Source of the DNA: Mycobacterium colombiense | GTDB lineage: Bacteria; Actinomycetota; Actinomycetes; Mycobacteriales; Mycobacteriaceae | Assembly: GCF_001665835.1 (NCBI RefSeq) | Contig: NZ_LZSX01000091.1 | Location: 1-64,000, forward strand | Reading direction: 5' to 3' | Length of the DNA stretch: 64,000 nucleotides | Shown here: positions 33,985 to 41,567 of the stretch, one piece after another | Layout: every line of letters begins with the position of its first letter | Numbering within the stretch: the stretch's first letter is position 1 | The notes under the pieces: generated by a model | Database searches by the model: none | The model's input: only the letters and a program-made list of their open reading frames with translations | Told to the model about the DNA's origin: nothing | Position numbers and translations under genes: made by a program

Positions 33985-34026
33985 AAACCCCCCGGCCGGA
34001 CCCACTGGGCGGGTCTGCACGGGGGG
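33985..34026 (-). terminator. Candidate terminator after cspA
   Basis: On the minus strand a CCCCCCG arm is followed by an inner GACCC..GGGTC hairpin and then CGGCCGGGGGG and TTTCC. The strong stem and short T run about 25 bases after the cspA stop suggest an intrinsic terminator of the cspA message. Confidence 0.45.
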
Positions 34027-34050
34027 CATCCGTTTCAGGTCTGCTCTGTC

Positions 34051-34254
34051 TTAGACGGAGCGGACCCCGGTGGCCTGGGGGCCCTTAGGGCTATGGCCGA
34101 TCTCGAACTCGACCTTCTGGTTCTCTTCGAGGGTGCGGAAGCCCGAACCCTGGATCTCCGTGTAGTGGACAAACACATCCGCGGAACCGTCTTCGGGGGC
34201 GATGAACCCGAAGCCCTTCTCCGCATTGAACCACTTCACAGTTCCCTGTGGCAT
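34051..34254 (-). CDS. cspA: Cold shock protein
   Basis: Protein of 67 residues, the single cold-shock domain. RNP1 (KGFGFIAP) and RNP2 (VFVHY) RNA-binding motifs are visible, and the start MPQGTVKWFNAEKG is typical. It binds single-stranded nucleic acid and acts as an RNA chaperone. The 5' region has a strong hairpin 30 bases before the start codon and an AAAGGAAAG ribosome-site-like purine run. Confidence 0.96.
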   Translation of the reverse strand: MPQGTVKWFNAEKGFGFIAPEDGSADVFVHYTEIQGSGFRTLEENQKVEFEIGHSPKGPQATGVRSV

Positions 34255-34549
34255 CTCTCGATCTTTCCTTTTCTTCTGGGTGCGGGGCATCGCTTTTCGA
34301 TGCCCCGGGCCTCGCACGACCGCCATACCTCGCGGAGTCGCCGGAACTTCACCCGACCGATTAACCTCGCAGGAACCGCGGCCGCAACGTCGATCCTGCG
34401 AAAGTTTGACACGAACACAGAAGCTGCGACCGCAAATAGTCAACCATGTTCATCGCGTCGGCGACAGACTTGTGTCTTGCGCCGATTCGAAGGCCGATTC
34501 CAGGGCCGATGCGAAGGCCGACCTCACAACGGATCCCGGAGGGAGTTAG
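34255..34549. promoter_or_regulatory. Divergent cspA/sftH intergenic region with a 10-bp hairpin
   Basis: About 295 bases without a gene. On the cspA side lies a near-perfect hairpin at 34283-34307: CGGGGCATCG, loop CTTTT, CGATGCCCCG. It would be in the cspA 5' leader and could modulate translation or stability. The rest must contain both promoters. A GGAGGGAG ribosome site at the right end serves sftH. Small ORFs here overlap both strands and show no family pattern. Confidence 0.5.
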
Positions 34550-36943
34550 ATGGCGAGTTTCGGCAGTGACCTGCTTGCCGCCGCACTCGCCGGAACTGCG
34601 CCGGACGAGCACCCGCTGCGCCATGTCGCCGAACTGCCACCGCGCACCGGCCGGCCGCTCGATTGGCCGGCCTGGGCCGAGTCCGACGTGGTCGGCGCGT
34701 TCGCCGACCGCGGGATCAAATCACCGTGGTCGCATCAGTTCGCGGCCGCGGACCTGGCGTACTCGGGCCGTCACGTGGTGCTCAGCACCGGTACCGCATC
34801 GGGCAAGTCACTGGCCTACCAGCTCCCGGTCCTCAACGCGTTGGCCACCGATCCGCGGGCCCGGGTGCTCTACCTGTCACCGACCAAAGCGTTGGGCCAC
34901 GACCAATTGCGGGCCGCGCACGCGCTCACCGCGGCGATTCCGCGGCTGCACGACGTCGCGCCGACCGCCTACGACGGCGACAGCCCGACCGAGGTCCGAC
35001 GCTTCGCGCGGGAACGTTCGAGGTGGTTGTTCTCGAACCCCGACATGATCCATTTGTCGATCCTGCGCAATCACGCCCGCTGGGCCGTCCTGTTGCGTGG
35101 CCTGCGTTTCGTGATTGTCGATGAATGTCATTACTACCGTGGGGTTTTCGGCTCCAACGTGGCGATGGTGCTGCGCCGCCTGTTGCGGTTGTGCGCCCGC
35201 TATTCGGCTCAGCCCGGCTCCCAGCCGACTTTCATCTTCGCCAGCGCGACAACGGATTCACCGGGCGCGACGGCCGCCGAACTCATCGGGCTGCCGGTCG
35301 AGGAGGTCACCGAGGACGGTTCCCCGCAGGGCGCCCGGACGGTGGCACTGTGGGAGCCCGCGCTGCGGGCCGACCTGACCGGCGAGAACGGGGCGCCGGT
35401 GCGCCGCTCCGCCGGTGCCGAGGCGGCGCGCGTGATGGCCGACCTGATCGCCGAGGGCGCTCAGACGCTGACGTTCGTGCGGTCGCGCCGCGCCGCGGAA
35501 TTGACCGCGCTGGGCGCCCAGGCCAGGTTGGACGACATCGCTCCGGAACTGTCCCGACAGGTCGCGTCGTACCGGGCCGGTTACCTCTCGGAGGACCGCA
35601 CCGCCTTGGAGCGGGCGCTGGCCGAGGGCCGGCTGCGGGGTCTGGCCACCACCAACGCGCTGGAACTGGGCGTGGACATCGCCGGACTGGACGCGGTGGT
35701 GCTCGCCGGTTTCCCGGGCACGGTCGCCTCGTTCTGGCAGCAGGCCGGGCGGTCCGGGCGGCGCGGCCAGGGCGCGCTGGTGGTGCTGGTGGCCCGCGAC
35801 GATCCGCTGGACACCTATCTGGTGCACAACCCCGCCGCGCTGCTGGACAAGCCGGTCGAGCGGGTCGTGATCGACCCGGCCAACCCCTACATCCTGGGCC
35901 CGCAGCTGCTGTGCGCGGCAACCGAACTCCCCCTGGACGAAGCGGAGGTGCGCGCCCTCGACGCCACCGAGGTGGCCGACGGCCTGGTCGACGACGGCCT
36001 GCTGCGGCGGCGCAGCGGCAAGTACTTCCCGGTGCCCGGCCTGGAACCCCATGCCGCGGTGGACATCCGGGGCTCGGCGGGCGGCCAGATCGTCATCGTC
36101 GAGGCCGACACCGGAAGGCTGCTGGGCAGCGCCGGTGCCGGTCAGGCGCCGGCCACCGTCCACCCCGGCGCGGTGTACCTGCATCAAGGCGACAGCTACG
36201 TGGTGGACTCCCTGGACACCGAGGAAGGCATTGCCTTCGTGCACGCCGAGGACCCCGGTTACGCGACGTTCGCGCGTGAGATCACCGATATCGCCGTCAC
36301 CGGACCCGGCGAGCGCCTGACGTTCGGGCCGGTCACGCTGGGCCTGGTGCCGGTCAGGGTCACCCATCAGGTAGTGGGGTATCTGCGTCGCCGGCTCTCC
36401 GGGGAGGTGATCGACTTCATCGAATTGGACATGCCGGAACACACCCTGGCCACCACTGCGGTGATGTACACCATCACCGAAGATGCATTGCAGCGCAAGG
36501 GTATTGAGGCGATGCGAATCCCCGGAGCGTTGCACGCCGCCGAGCACGCGGCGATCGGGCTGCTGCCGCTGGTGGCCAGCTGCGACCGCGGCGACATCGG
36601 CGGGCTGTCCACCGCCGTCGGGCCCGATCCCCTTGGCCTGCCCAGCGTCTTCGTCTACGACGGTTACCCGGGCGGCGCGGGATTCGCCGAACGGGGCTTT
36701 CGCCAGGCCCGCACCTGGCTGGGTGCGACAGCAGCCGCCATCGAAGCATGCGAGTGCCCCCGGGGCTGCCCGTCGTGCGTGCAGTCCCCCAAGTGCGGCA
36801 ACGGCAACGACCCGCTCGACAAGGCGGGCGCGGTGCTGGTGCTGAAGCTGGTCCTCGCAGAGTTGGCGCTGGGGCCCCGGGTGAACAGTTCCGCGGATGA
36901 CGACCGACCCCTCGACGGTCGACCCACTGGATTTGCCTCGTGA
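34550..36943 (+). CDS. sftH: Superfamily II DNA helicase SftH (Hrq1-like)
   Basis: ATP-driven 3'-to-5' DNA translocase/helicase. The 797-residue protein has Walker A TGTASGKS (80-87), Walker B DECH (191-194), motif III SATT, and motif VI QQAGRSGRRGQG. The C-terminal DUF1998/MZB region carries a four-Cys cluster, CECPRGCPSC..KCGNG, probably metal-binding. M. smegmatis SftH founded this clade, and the same gene is the helicase of the helicase/secretion neighbourhood that marks actinobacterial tad loci; the tad genes lie just downstream here. ATG follows GGAGGGAG-TTAG. Confidence 0.94.
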   Translation: MASFGSDLLAAALAGTAPDEHPLRHVAELPPRTGRPLDWPAWAESDVVGAFADRGIKSPWSHQFAAADLAYSGRHVVLSTGTASGKSLAYQLPVLNALATDPRARVLYLSPTKALGHDQLRAAHALTAAIPRLHDVAPTAYDGDSPTEVRRFARERSRWLFSNPDMIHLSILRNHARWAVLLRGLRFVIVDECHYYRGVFGSNVAMVLRRLLRLCARYSAQPGSQPTFIFASATTDSPGATAAELIGLPVEEVTEDGSPQGARTVALWEPALRADLTGENGAPVRRSAGAEAARVMADLIAEGAQTLTFVRSRRAAELTALGAQARLDDIAPELSRQVASYRAGYLSEDRTALERALAEGRLRGLATTNALELGVDIAGLDAVVLAGFPGTVASFWQQAGRSGRRGQGALVVLVARDDPLDTYLVHNPAALLDKPVERVVIDPANPYILGPQLLCAATELPLDEAEVRALDATEVADGLVDDGLLRRRSGKYFPVPGLEPHAAVDIRGSAGGQIVIVEADTGRLLGSAGAGQAPATVHPGAVYLHQGDSYVVDSLDTEEGIAFVHAEDPGYATFAREITDIAVTGPGERLTFGPVTLGLVPVRVTHQVVGYLRRRLSGEVIDFIELDMPEHTLATTAVMYTITEDALQRKGIEAMRIPGALHAAEHAAIGLLPLVASCDRGDIGGLSTAVGPDPLGLPSVFVYDGYPGGAGFAERGFRQARTWLGATAAAIEACECPRGCPSCVQSPKCGNGNDPLDKAGAVLVLKLVLAELALGPRVNSSADDDRPLDGRPTGFAS

Positions 36944-36995
36944 CGCCTCGCCCGCACCGCCCTAGACCCGTCGCCGCACCGGTAAAATCGGCCGC

Positions 36996-38033
36996 ATGGC
37001 CCACGACTGGTTGCTCGTGGAGACCCTCGGGGGGGATCCCACCGTGGTGGCGCAGGGCCGCCAGCTCAAAAATCTCGTCCCCATCACTACATTCCTGCGC
37101 CGCAGTCCCTTTCTGGCCGCGGTTCGCACGGCGATCGCCGAGTCGGTGCAGACCGGCCAGGCCCTGACCAGCATCACGCCCAAGCGTGACCGCATTATTC
37201 GCACCGAGCCGGTGGTGATGTCCGACGGCTTCATCCACGGCGTGCATGTCTGGACAGGCCCGGCTGATGTCGAGCCGCCCGAGCGGCCGATTCCGGGGCC
37301 CCTGAAGTGGGACCTGACCTTCGGCGTGGCCACCGATACCCGCGAATCGCTGATCAACAGCGGGAAGAATCCCGAAGTCGAGGTCACCTTCGGCAGGGCC
37401 TTCGCCGAAGACCTCCCGTCGCGTGAACTCAACCCGAACGAGACCAAAGTCCTGGCCATGGCGGTCAAGGCCAAGCCCGACCAAACACTATGCAGCACCT
37501 GGGATCTCACCGACTGGCGAGGCGAGTCGATCCGGATAGGTTTCGTCGCACGCACGATTCTGGAACCGGGACCCGATGGGCGGGAGCACTTGGTGGCGCG
37601 GGCGATGAACTGGCAGTCCGAACTGAAGGGCCCGGAGGTTTCGACCGACGATCTCGCGCAACGGATCCTCAGCGGCCTGGCCCAGGCCGGGGTGCATAGG
37701 GCGCTGATCGACCTCAACACCTGGTCCCTGCTGAAATGGCTCGACGAGCCCTGCCCCTTCTACGACTGGCGCAGCAGTATGACGGGCACGCCCAGGGTCC
37801 ACCCCGACGACCACGATTTGATGTCCACCATGACAAGGGAATTCAGTGGGGGTGCCACCAGCCGGGTGTTGCGGATGCCCGCGCACGACGGGGATTGGGT
37901 GCCGGTGCACATCACCGTCAACCGGGTGGAACTCGAACCGGATACGTACGCCGGACTGGTCTCGCTGCGCCTGCCCACCGACGAGGAACTGGCCACCGCG
38001 GGATTGTCGCCGAGCCCCGACGCCGCGCCCTAG
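36996..38033 (+). CDS. PAS-type sensor-domain protein (Rv3651-like)
   Basis: Protein of 345 residues, identical in length to M. tuberculosis Rv3651, whose structure was reported as a multi-sensor (PAS-like) protein without an output domain. It starts MAHDWLLVETLGGDPTVVAQG. No membrane segment, HTH or kinase domain can be seen. The ligand is unknown. It lies between sftH and the convergent tad genes; its stop overlaps the stop of the last tad-type gene. PE33, present before it in M. tuberculosis, is absent. Confidence 0.88.
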   Translation: MAHDWLLVETLGGDPTVVAQGRQLKNLVPITTFLRRSPFLAAVRTAIAESVQTGQALTSITPKRDRIIRTEPVVMSDGFIHGVHVWTGPADVEPPERPIPGPLKWDLTFGVATDTRESLINSGKNPEVEVTFGRAFAEDLPSRELNPNETKVLAMAVKAKPDQTLCSTWDLTDWRGESIRIGFVARTILEPGPDGREHLVARAMNWQSELKGPEVSTDDLAQRILSGLAQAGVHRALIDLNTWSLLKWLDEPCPFYDWRSSMTGTPRVHPDDHDLMSTMTREFSGGATSRVLRMPAHDGDWVPVHITVNRVELEPDTYAGLVSLRLPTDEELATAGLSPSPDAAP

Positions 38034-38392
38034 TAAGACTTGTCCCCCGGCCCCGCCCGCGCGGCGGCCCGCGCCGCGCCGCCGAACGCCACGGCCACCC
38101 GCGCGGTGACGATGACATCGAGACCGTCCACGGCACAGCCGATGTCGTCGACCCGCATCTGGCGTGCCACGCCCGCGGCGCTGACGCAGGCCGCATCCGT
38201 TCCCGAGCCCAGCCGCGCCGCTCCCGCCAAGGCGGCCAGGTCGGCGACCGTCTGGGCGCGGTGCCGCGCCACCACCGCCGAGCCCAGGTACGCGCCGGCG
38301 CCGGTCGCCGTCAGCAGCACCACGATCATCCAGGCCGCGACCAGGGTGGCCGAGCCCCGCTCACCGCGACGGCTCGGCCGCCGAGACCGCAT
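38030..38392 (-). CDS. TadE-like protein of the helicase/secretion neighbourhood (Rv3654c-like)
   Basis: About 120 residues. A basic N terminus RRGERGSATLVAAW is followed by one hydrophobic helix and then VVARHRAQTVADLAALAGAA, the pattern of TadE/TadG pseudopilins. A C-terminal domain holds two Cys. A prepilin-type cleavage could fall after the Gly in ERG-SATLV, but the usual Glu at +5 is missing. ATG at 38392 overlaps the preceding TadE gene by 32 bases. The M. tuberculosis gene is annotated shorter (from a Val in the helix), so the start is uncertain. Confidence 0.8.
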   Translation of the reverse strand: MRSRRPSRRGERGSATLVAAWMIVVLLTATGAGAYLGSAVVARHRAQTVADLAALAGAARLGSGTDAACVSAAGVARQMRVDDIGCAVDGLDVIVTARVAVAFGGAARAAARAGPGDKSY

Positions 38393-38663
38393 TGGCCGCA
38401 ATGTCGATGGTGGGCAGCAACTTCGAATGCGCGACCACGGTCGCCACCAGGAAGTCGCCGTCGCGGTGCAGGTCGACTCGCGCGCCACCGGGCGCCAGCC
38501 GGCGCGCGGCGGCCACCGCGGAGCGCTCGTCGCCGCGCGCCGCCAGCCGGGCGGCTTCGCGGGCGGCGTCGACACAGCGAACCTGCATCGACACCGCGCT
38601 GACACCGGCCAGGCACAGCACCAACACCACCACGAGCGCGGCGATGCCCAGTGCCGCCTCCAC
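38361..38663 (-). CDS. TadE-family pseudopilin-like protein (Rv3655c-like)
   Basis: From GTG at 38663 the protein has 100 residues: a hydrophobic helix (VEAALGIAALVVVLVLCLAG), then MQVRCVDAAREAARLAARGD, the TadE signature, and a small C-terminal domain. The frame is open further upstream and encodes GDAGASTVEAALG, a complete prepilin peptidase site (G, then Glu at +5). Between that site and the pilin stop there is no ATG, GTG or TTG in frame. The true start may be a rare codon or the site may not be used. It follows the Flp pilin gene directly. Confidence 0.72.
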   Translation of the reverse strand: MEAALGIAALVVVLVLCLAGVSAVSMQVRCVDAAREAARLAARGDERSAVAAARRLAPGGARVDLHRDGDFLVATVVAHSKLLPTIDIAANAVSAAEPSR

Positions 38664-38686
38664 GGTGGAGGCACCGGCATCGCCGG

Positions 38687-38887
38687 CTACACCTTGGTGT
38701 TGAGTGCACGGCCGATGATGTTGGTCAGCGCCGAGACGATGGAGTCGCCGGTGACGACGGTGTAGAGCACCGCGCCGAACGCGGCCGCCGCGATGGTGCC
38801 GATGGCGTACTCGACCGTCGACATGCCCGACTCGTCGGCCACCAGCACGGCCACGCGTGCCGAGAATTCGCGAAACATGTTGACCAT
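38687..38887 (-). CDS. Flp/Fap-type pilin (Rv3656c-like)
   Basis: Prepilin of 66 residues. A short leader MVNMFREFSARVAVLVADESG is followed by MSTVEYAIGTIAAAAFGAVLYTVV, the type IVb Flp pilin helix. Cleavage by a prepilin peptidase after Gly would leave Met at +1 and Glu at +5, with the Glu-Tyr pair of Flp pilins. About 46 residues remain in the mature pilin. ATG at 38887 is preceded by AAAGGA eight bases away. No TadV/CpaA peptidase gene is in this window. Confidence 0.9.
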   Translation of the reverse strand: MVNMFREFSARVAVLVADESGMSTVEYAIGTIAAAAFGAVLYTVVTGDSIVSALTNIIGRALNTKV

Positions 38888-38905
38888 CAATCGTTTCCTT
38901 TCGTT

Positions 38906-39499
38906 TCACAGCAGGCCCGACTGCAAGACATCGCCGGCCAGGCCGGCCACCACCGGGACGATGCCCAGGCAGACGAACGCCGGCAGGAAGCACAGGCCCA
39001 ACGGTCCGGCGATCAGCACGCCGGCCCGCTCGGCCGCGGCGGTCGCCGCGTGCGCGGCGTCGTGGCGGGACTCCTCGGCCAGCTCGGTGACGCCACCGGC
39101 CAGCGCCGCGCCCGAGGACGCCGAACGCCTGGCCAACCGCAGCAGCGCTTCGATCTGCGGATCGGCCGCGTTCTGCGGGCCGGGTGGAATAGACCATGCG
39201 ACAGCGGGATCGGCACCGAGCGCGAGCAGGTCGGCGGCGCGGCGCAGCACCCTGGCCAGCTTCGGGGGCGCGGACGGGGCCGCGGCCGCAGCGGCCGTCG
39301 ACACGGCCATGCCCGCCTCCAGGCACACGGCCAGCACGTCCAGGCAGGAGGCGACCGCCAGCGGATCCGGCCCGCGCGACGGTGCCTGGCGCCGCGACCG
39401 TCGACCGCCAGGCATCGGCGTCCCGGCGCGGCTGCGCACCAGCGAGGGACCGGGGCCGACCCACAGTGCCACGGCCAGCAGCACCGCCACGAGGTTCAT
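38906..39499 (-). CDS. TadC-like inner-membrane platform protein (Rv3657c-like)
   Basis: Protein of 197 residues with an N-terminal helix, a cytoplasmic helical segment typical of type II secretion F domains (CLDVLAVCLEAGMAVSTAAAAAA) and C-terminal helices (GPLGLCFLPAFVCLGIVPVVAGL). TadC pairs with TadB as the membrane platform on which the TadA motor acts. ATG at 39499 has AGGAGGAG six bases upstream; that site is part of a tandem MIRU-type repeat that carries two further copies of the ribosome site and ATG. Confidence 0.87.
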   Translation of the reverse strand: MNLVAVLLAVALWVGPGPSLVRSRAGTPMPGGRRSRRQAPSRGPDPLAVASCLDVLAVCLEAGMAVSTAAAAAAPSAPPKLARVLRRAADLLALGADPAVAWSIPPGPQNAADPQIEALLRLARRSASSGAALAGGVTELAEESRHDAAHAATAAAERAGVLIAGPLGLCFLPAFVCLGIVPVVAGLAGDVLQSGLL

Positions 39500-39612
39500 G
39501 CGCCACTCCTCCTCATCGCTTCGCTGCATCGTCGACGGCGCGGTTCATGCGCCACTCCTCCTCATCGCTTCGATCCGCATCGTCGACGGCGCGGTTCATG
39601 CGCCACTCCTCA
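39493..39612 (-). repeat. MIRU-type tandem repeat between tadB and tadC
   Basis: Two full units (49 and 51 bp) and one partial unit stand head to tail. Each unit on the minus strand carries GAGGAGTGGCGCATGAAC, a ribosome site and ATG, and a CGACGATGC block. The array begins at the tadB stop and ends in the tadC start, the arrangement described for mycobacterial interspersed repetitive units. The upper two ATGs (39599 and 39548) open an in-frame mini-ORF of 28 codons (MNRAVDDADRSDEEEWR..) that stops at 39513-39515, just before the last ribosome site. Copy number should vary between strains. Confidence 0.85.
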
Positions 39613-40407
39613 CGACGCCACCCGATCGGCGATGCGATCCGCCCACAGCAGCCCGACACAGGCCAGCGTCGAGCCGACGAGCAACAACCACCCGCCCGCG
39701 TGCCCGCCCAGCAAGAAGCCCAGTGGCCTGGCCCCGATCAACTGGCCCAGCAGCACGCCGAGCACCGGCAGCGCGGCCAATATCGTCGCGGTTGCCCGGG
39801 CGCCGGCCATGCTCGACGAGACGCGGGCCGAGAACCGTTGCCGCTCAGCGATGTCGCGCTGGGCGGCGCGCATCAGGGTGGCTATTCCCAGCCCGTTGTC
39901 GCTGGCCAGCCGCCAGCACAGCGCGAGCCGCTCCCAGTGCGCGGGCAGCGCCGAGCCGCGGGCCGCGGCGGCCAGGCCGGCCGCGACGTCGGCTCCCAGC
40001 CGGGCCCGCGCCGCCACCGAACGCAGCGACACCGCAACCGGGCCGGCGGTGTCGTCGGCGGCGACGCCGAAGGCGCGCACCGGATGCGAACCGGCCCGCA
40101 ATTCACCGACCAGCACCTCGAGCGCGGATTGGAGCGCGTCACCCTCAGCCGTGGCGCGCCGGATGCTCCGCCGGCGCCGATATCGCAGACCCGCGGTCGC
40201 GCCCACGACCGCGAGGCACAGGACGGTGGTCAGCGGCAGGACGATGGCGGCGAAGCAGCCGACACACGCGGCGACGCAGCCCGCCTCACGAAGCCCGGCC
40301 GTCGGGAGCCGCCGGCGTGGTGGGGCCGACAGGCGTCGTCGCGGCGAGGGCCGAACGACGATGAGCGCGAGCGACAACAGCAGCGCGCCGGCCAGCGGGC
40401 CGCTCAT
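39610..40407 (-). CDS. TadB-like inner-membrane platform protein (Rv3658c-like)
   Basis: Protein of 265 residues. An N-terminal membrane helix is followed by an Arg-rich stretch, further helices near residues 45-75, and a GspF-type cytoplasmic domain (QSALEVLVGELRAGSHPVRAFG). Conserved LGADVAAGLAAAARGS and LCWRLASDNGLGIATLM follow, then C-terminal helices. It should form the platform with TadC. ATG at 40407 overlaps the TadA stop by four bases (ATGA). Confidence 0.88.
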   Translation of the reverse strand: MSGPLAGALLLSLALIVVRPSPRRRLSAPPRRRLPTAGLREAGCVAACVGCFAAIVLPLTTVLCLAVVGATAGLRYRRRRSIRRATAEGDALQSALEVLVGELRAGSHPVRAFGVAADDTAGPVAVSLRSVAARARLGADVAAGLAAAARGSALPAHWERLALCWRLASDNGLGIATLMRAAQRDIAERQRFSARVSSSMAGARATATILAALPVLGVLLGQLIGARPLGFLLGGHAGGWLLLVGSTLACVGLLWADRIADRVAS

Positions 40408-41567
40408 GCCGGCATCCGGCTGCGCAGCAGGCATTGCAACTGGGGGGCGGCATCCGTCATTCCCCGATCCGCATGCCAGGCAGTGACCGCGCGCACCCGG
40501 CCGTGATCGCTTTGCAGCGCGGCGATTTCGCTGAGCCGCCGCCGGCCGGCGCGGTCGCGCTCGACATGCAGCAGCACTTGCACGGCGGCGGCGAGTTGGC
40601 TGTGCAGCGCGGCCCGGTCGAGGCCGCCGAGCGCGCCCAACGCCTCCAGGCGGGCGGGCACCTCCCCGGGATTGTTGGCGTGCACGGTGCCCGCGCCGCC
40701 GTCGTGGCCGGTGTTCAGCGCGGCCAGCAGGTCCACGACTTCGGCGCCCCTGACCTCGCCGACCACGATGCGGTCGGGCCGCATGCGCAGCGCCTGCCGG
40801 ACCAACTCGTGTACCGGAACCTCGCCGACGCCTTCGACGTTGGCACACCGCGCGACCAGCTTCACCAGGTGCGGGTGCCGCGGCGCCAGCTCCGCGACAT
40901 CCTCGACGCAGACGATCCGTTCGCCGGGCGGCACGGCGCCCAGCATCGCGGCGAGCAGTGTCGTCTTCCCCGCGCCGGTGCCACCGCTGACCAGGAATGC
41001 CAGCCGCGCACCGATGATGTCGGTGACCAGCGCGGCGGCCGCGGGCTCGATCGCGCCGGCGGCGGTCAGGGCCGCCAGATCCTGACTGGCGGGCCGCAGG
41101 ACGCGCAGCGACAGGCAGGTGCCCGCCGCCGCCACCGGCGGCAACACGGCGTGCAGCCGCACCGCGAACCCGCCGGCGCCGATACCGGTCAGCTCGCCGT
41201 CGACCCACGGCTGCGCGTCGTCTAGGCGCCGGCCGGCGGCCAGCGCCAGCCGCTGCGCCAACCGCCGCACCGCCGCCTCGTCGGGGAAGCGAATCTCGGT
41301 GCGCCGCAGGGCGGTGCCGTCGTCGACCCACACCGCGTCCGGTGCGGTGACCAACACGTCGGTCGTCCCGTCCGCGCAGAGCAGCGGATCGAGGATGCCG
41401 GCCCCGGTGAGCTCCGTCTGCAGCACCCGCAGGTTGGCCAGCACCTCGGTGTCGCCCAGCATCCCGCCGGACTCGGCCCTGATCGCGGCGGCCACCACGG
41501 CCGGCCCGAGCGGGCCGGCCTCGCCGGCCAACCGCTCGCGGACCCGTTCGATCAGCGAACCGCTCAC
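40404..41567 (-). CDS. TadA-type secretion/pilus ATPase (Rv3659c-like)
   Basis: Hexameric type II/IV secretion motor of 387 residues. An N-terminal domain (VVAAAIRAESG..) is followed by the ATPase core. This has Walker A GGTGAGKT (195-202), the Asp box CVEDVAEL, and a Walker-B-like IVVGEVRGAE (267-276). The His box GAGTVHANNP also fits the family. All catalytic motifs are intact. GTG at 41567 overlaps the upstream gene's stop (GTGA). It should power assembly of the Flp pilin encoded downstream. Confidence 0.93.
   Translation of the reverse strand: MSGSLIERVRERLAGEAGPLGPAVVAAAIRAESGGMLGDTEVLANLRVLQTELTGAGILDPLLCADGTTDVLVTAPDAVWVDDGTALRRTEIRFPDEAAVRRLAQRLALAAGRRLDDAQPWVDGELTGIGAGGFAVRLHAVLPPVAAAGTCLSLRVLRPASQDLAALTAAGAIEPAAAALVTDIIGARLAFLVSGGTGAGKTTLLAAMLGAVPPGERIVCVEDVAELAPRHPHLVKLVARCANVEGVGEVPVHELVRQALRMRPDRIVVGEVRGAEVVDLLAALNTGHDGGAGTVHANNPGEVPARLEALGALGGLDRAALHSQLAAAVQVLLHVERDRAGRRRLSEIAALQSDHGRVRAVTAWHADRGMTDAAPQLQCLLRSRMPA

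Noticed and set aside
39493..39612. Short tandem repeat considered as a CRISPR array
   Set aside because: Units are directly adjacent with no unique spacers, and no cas genes are present; it fits a MIRU array.
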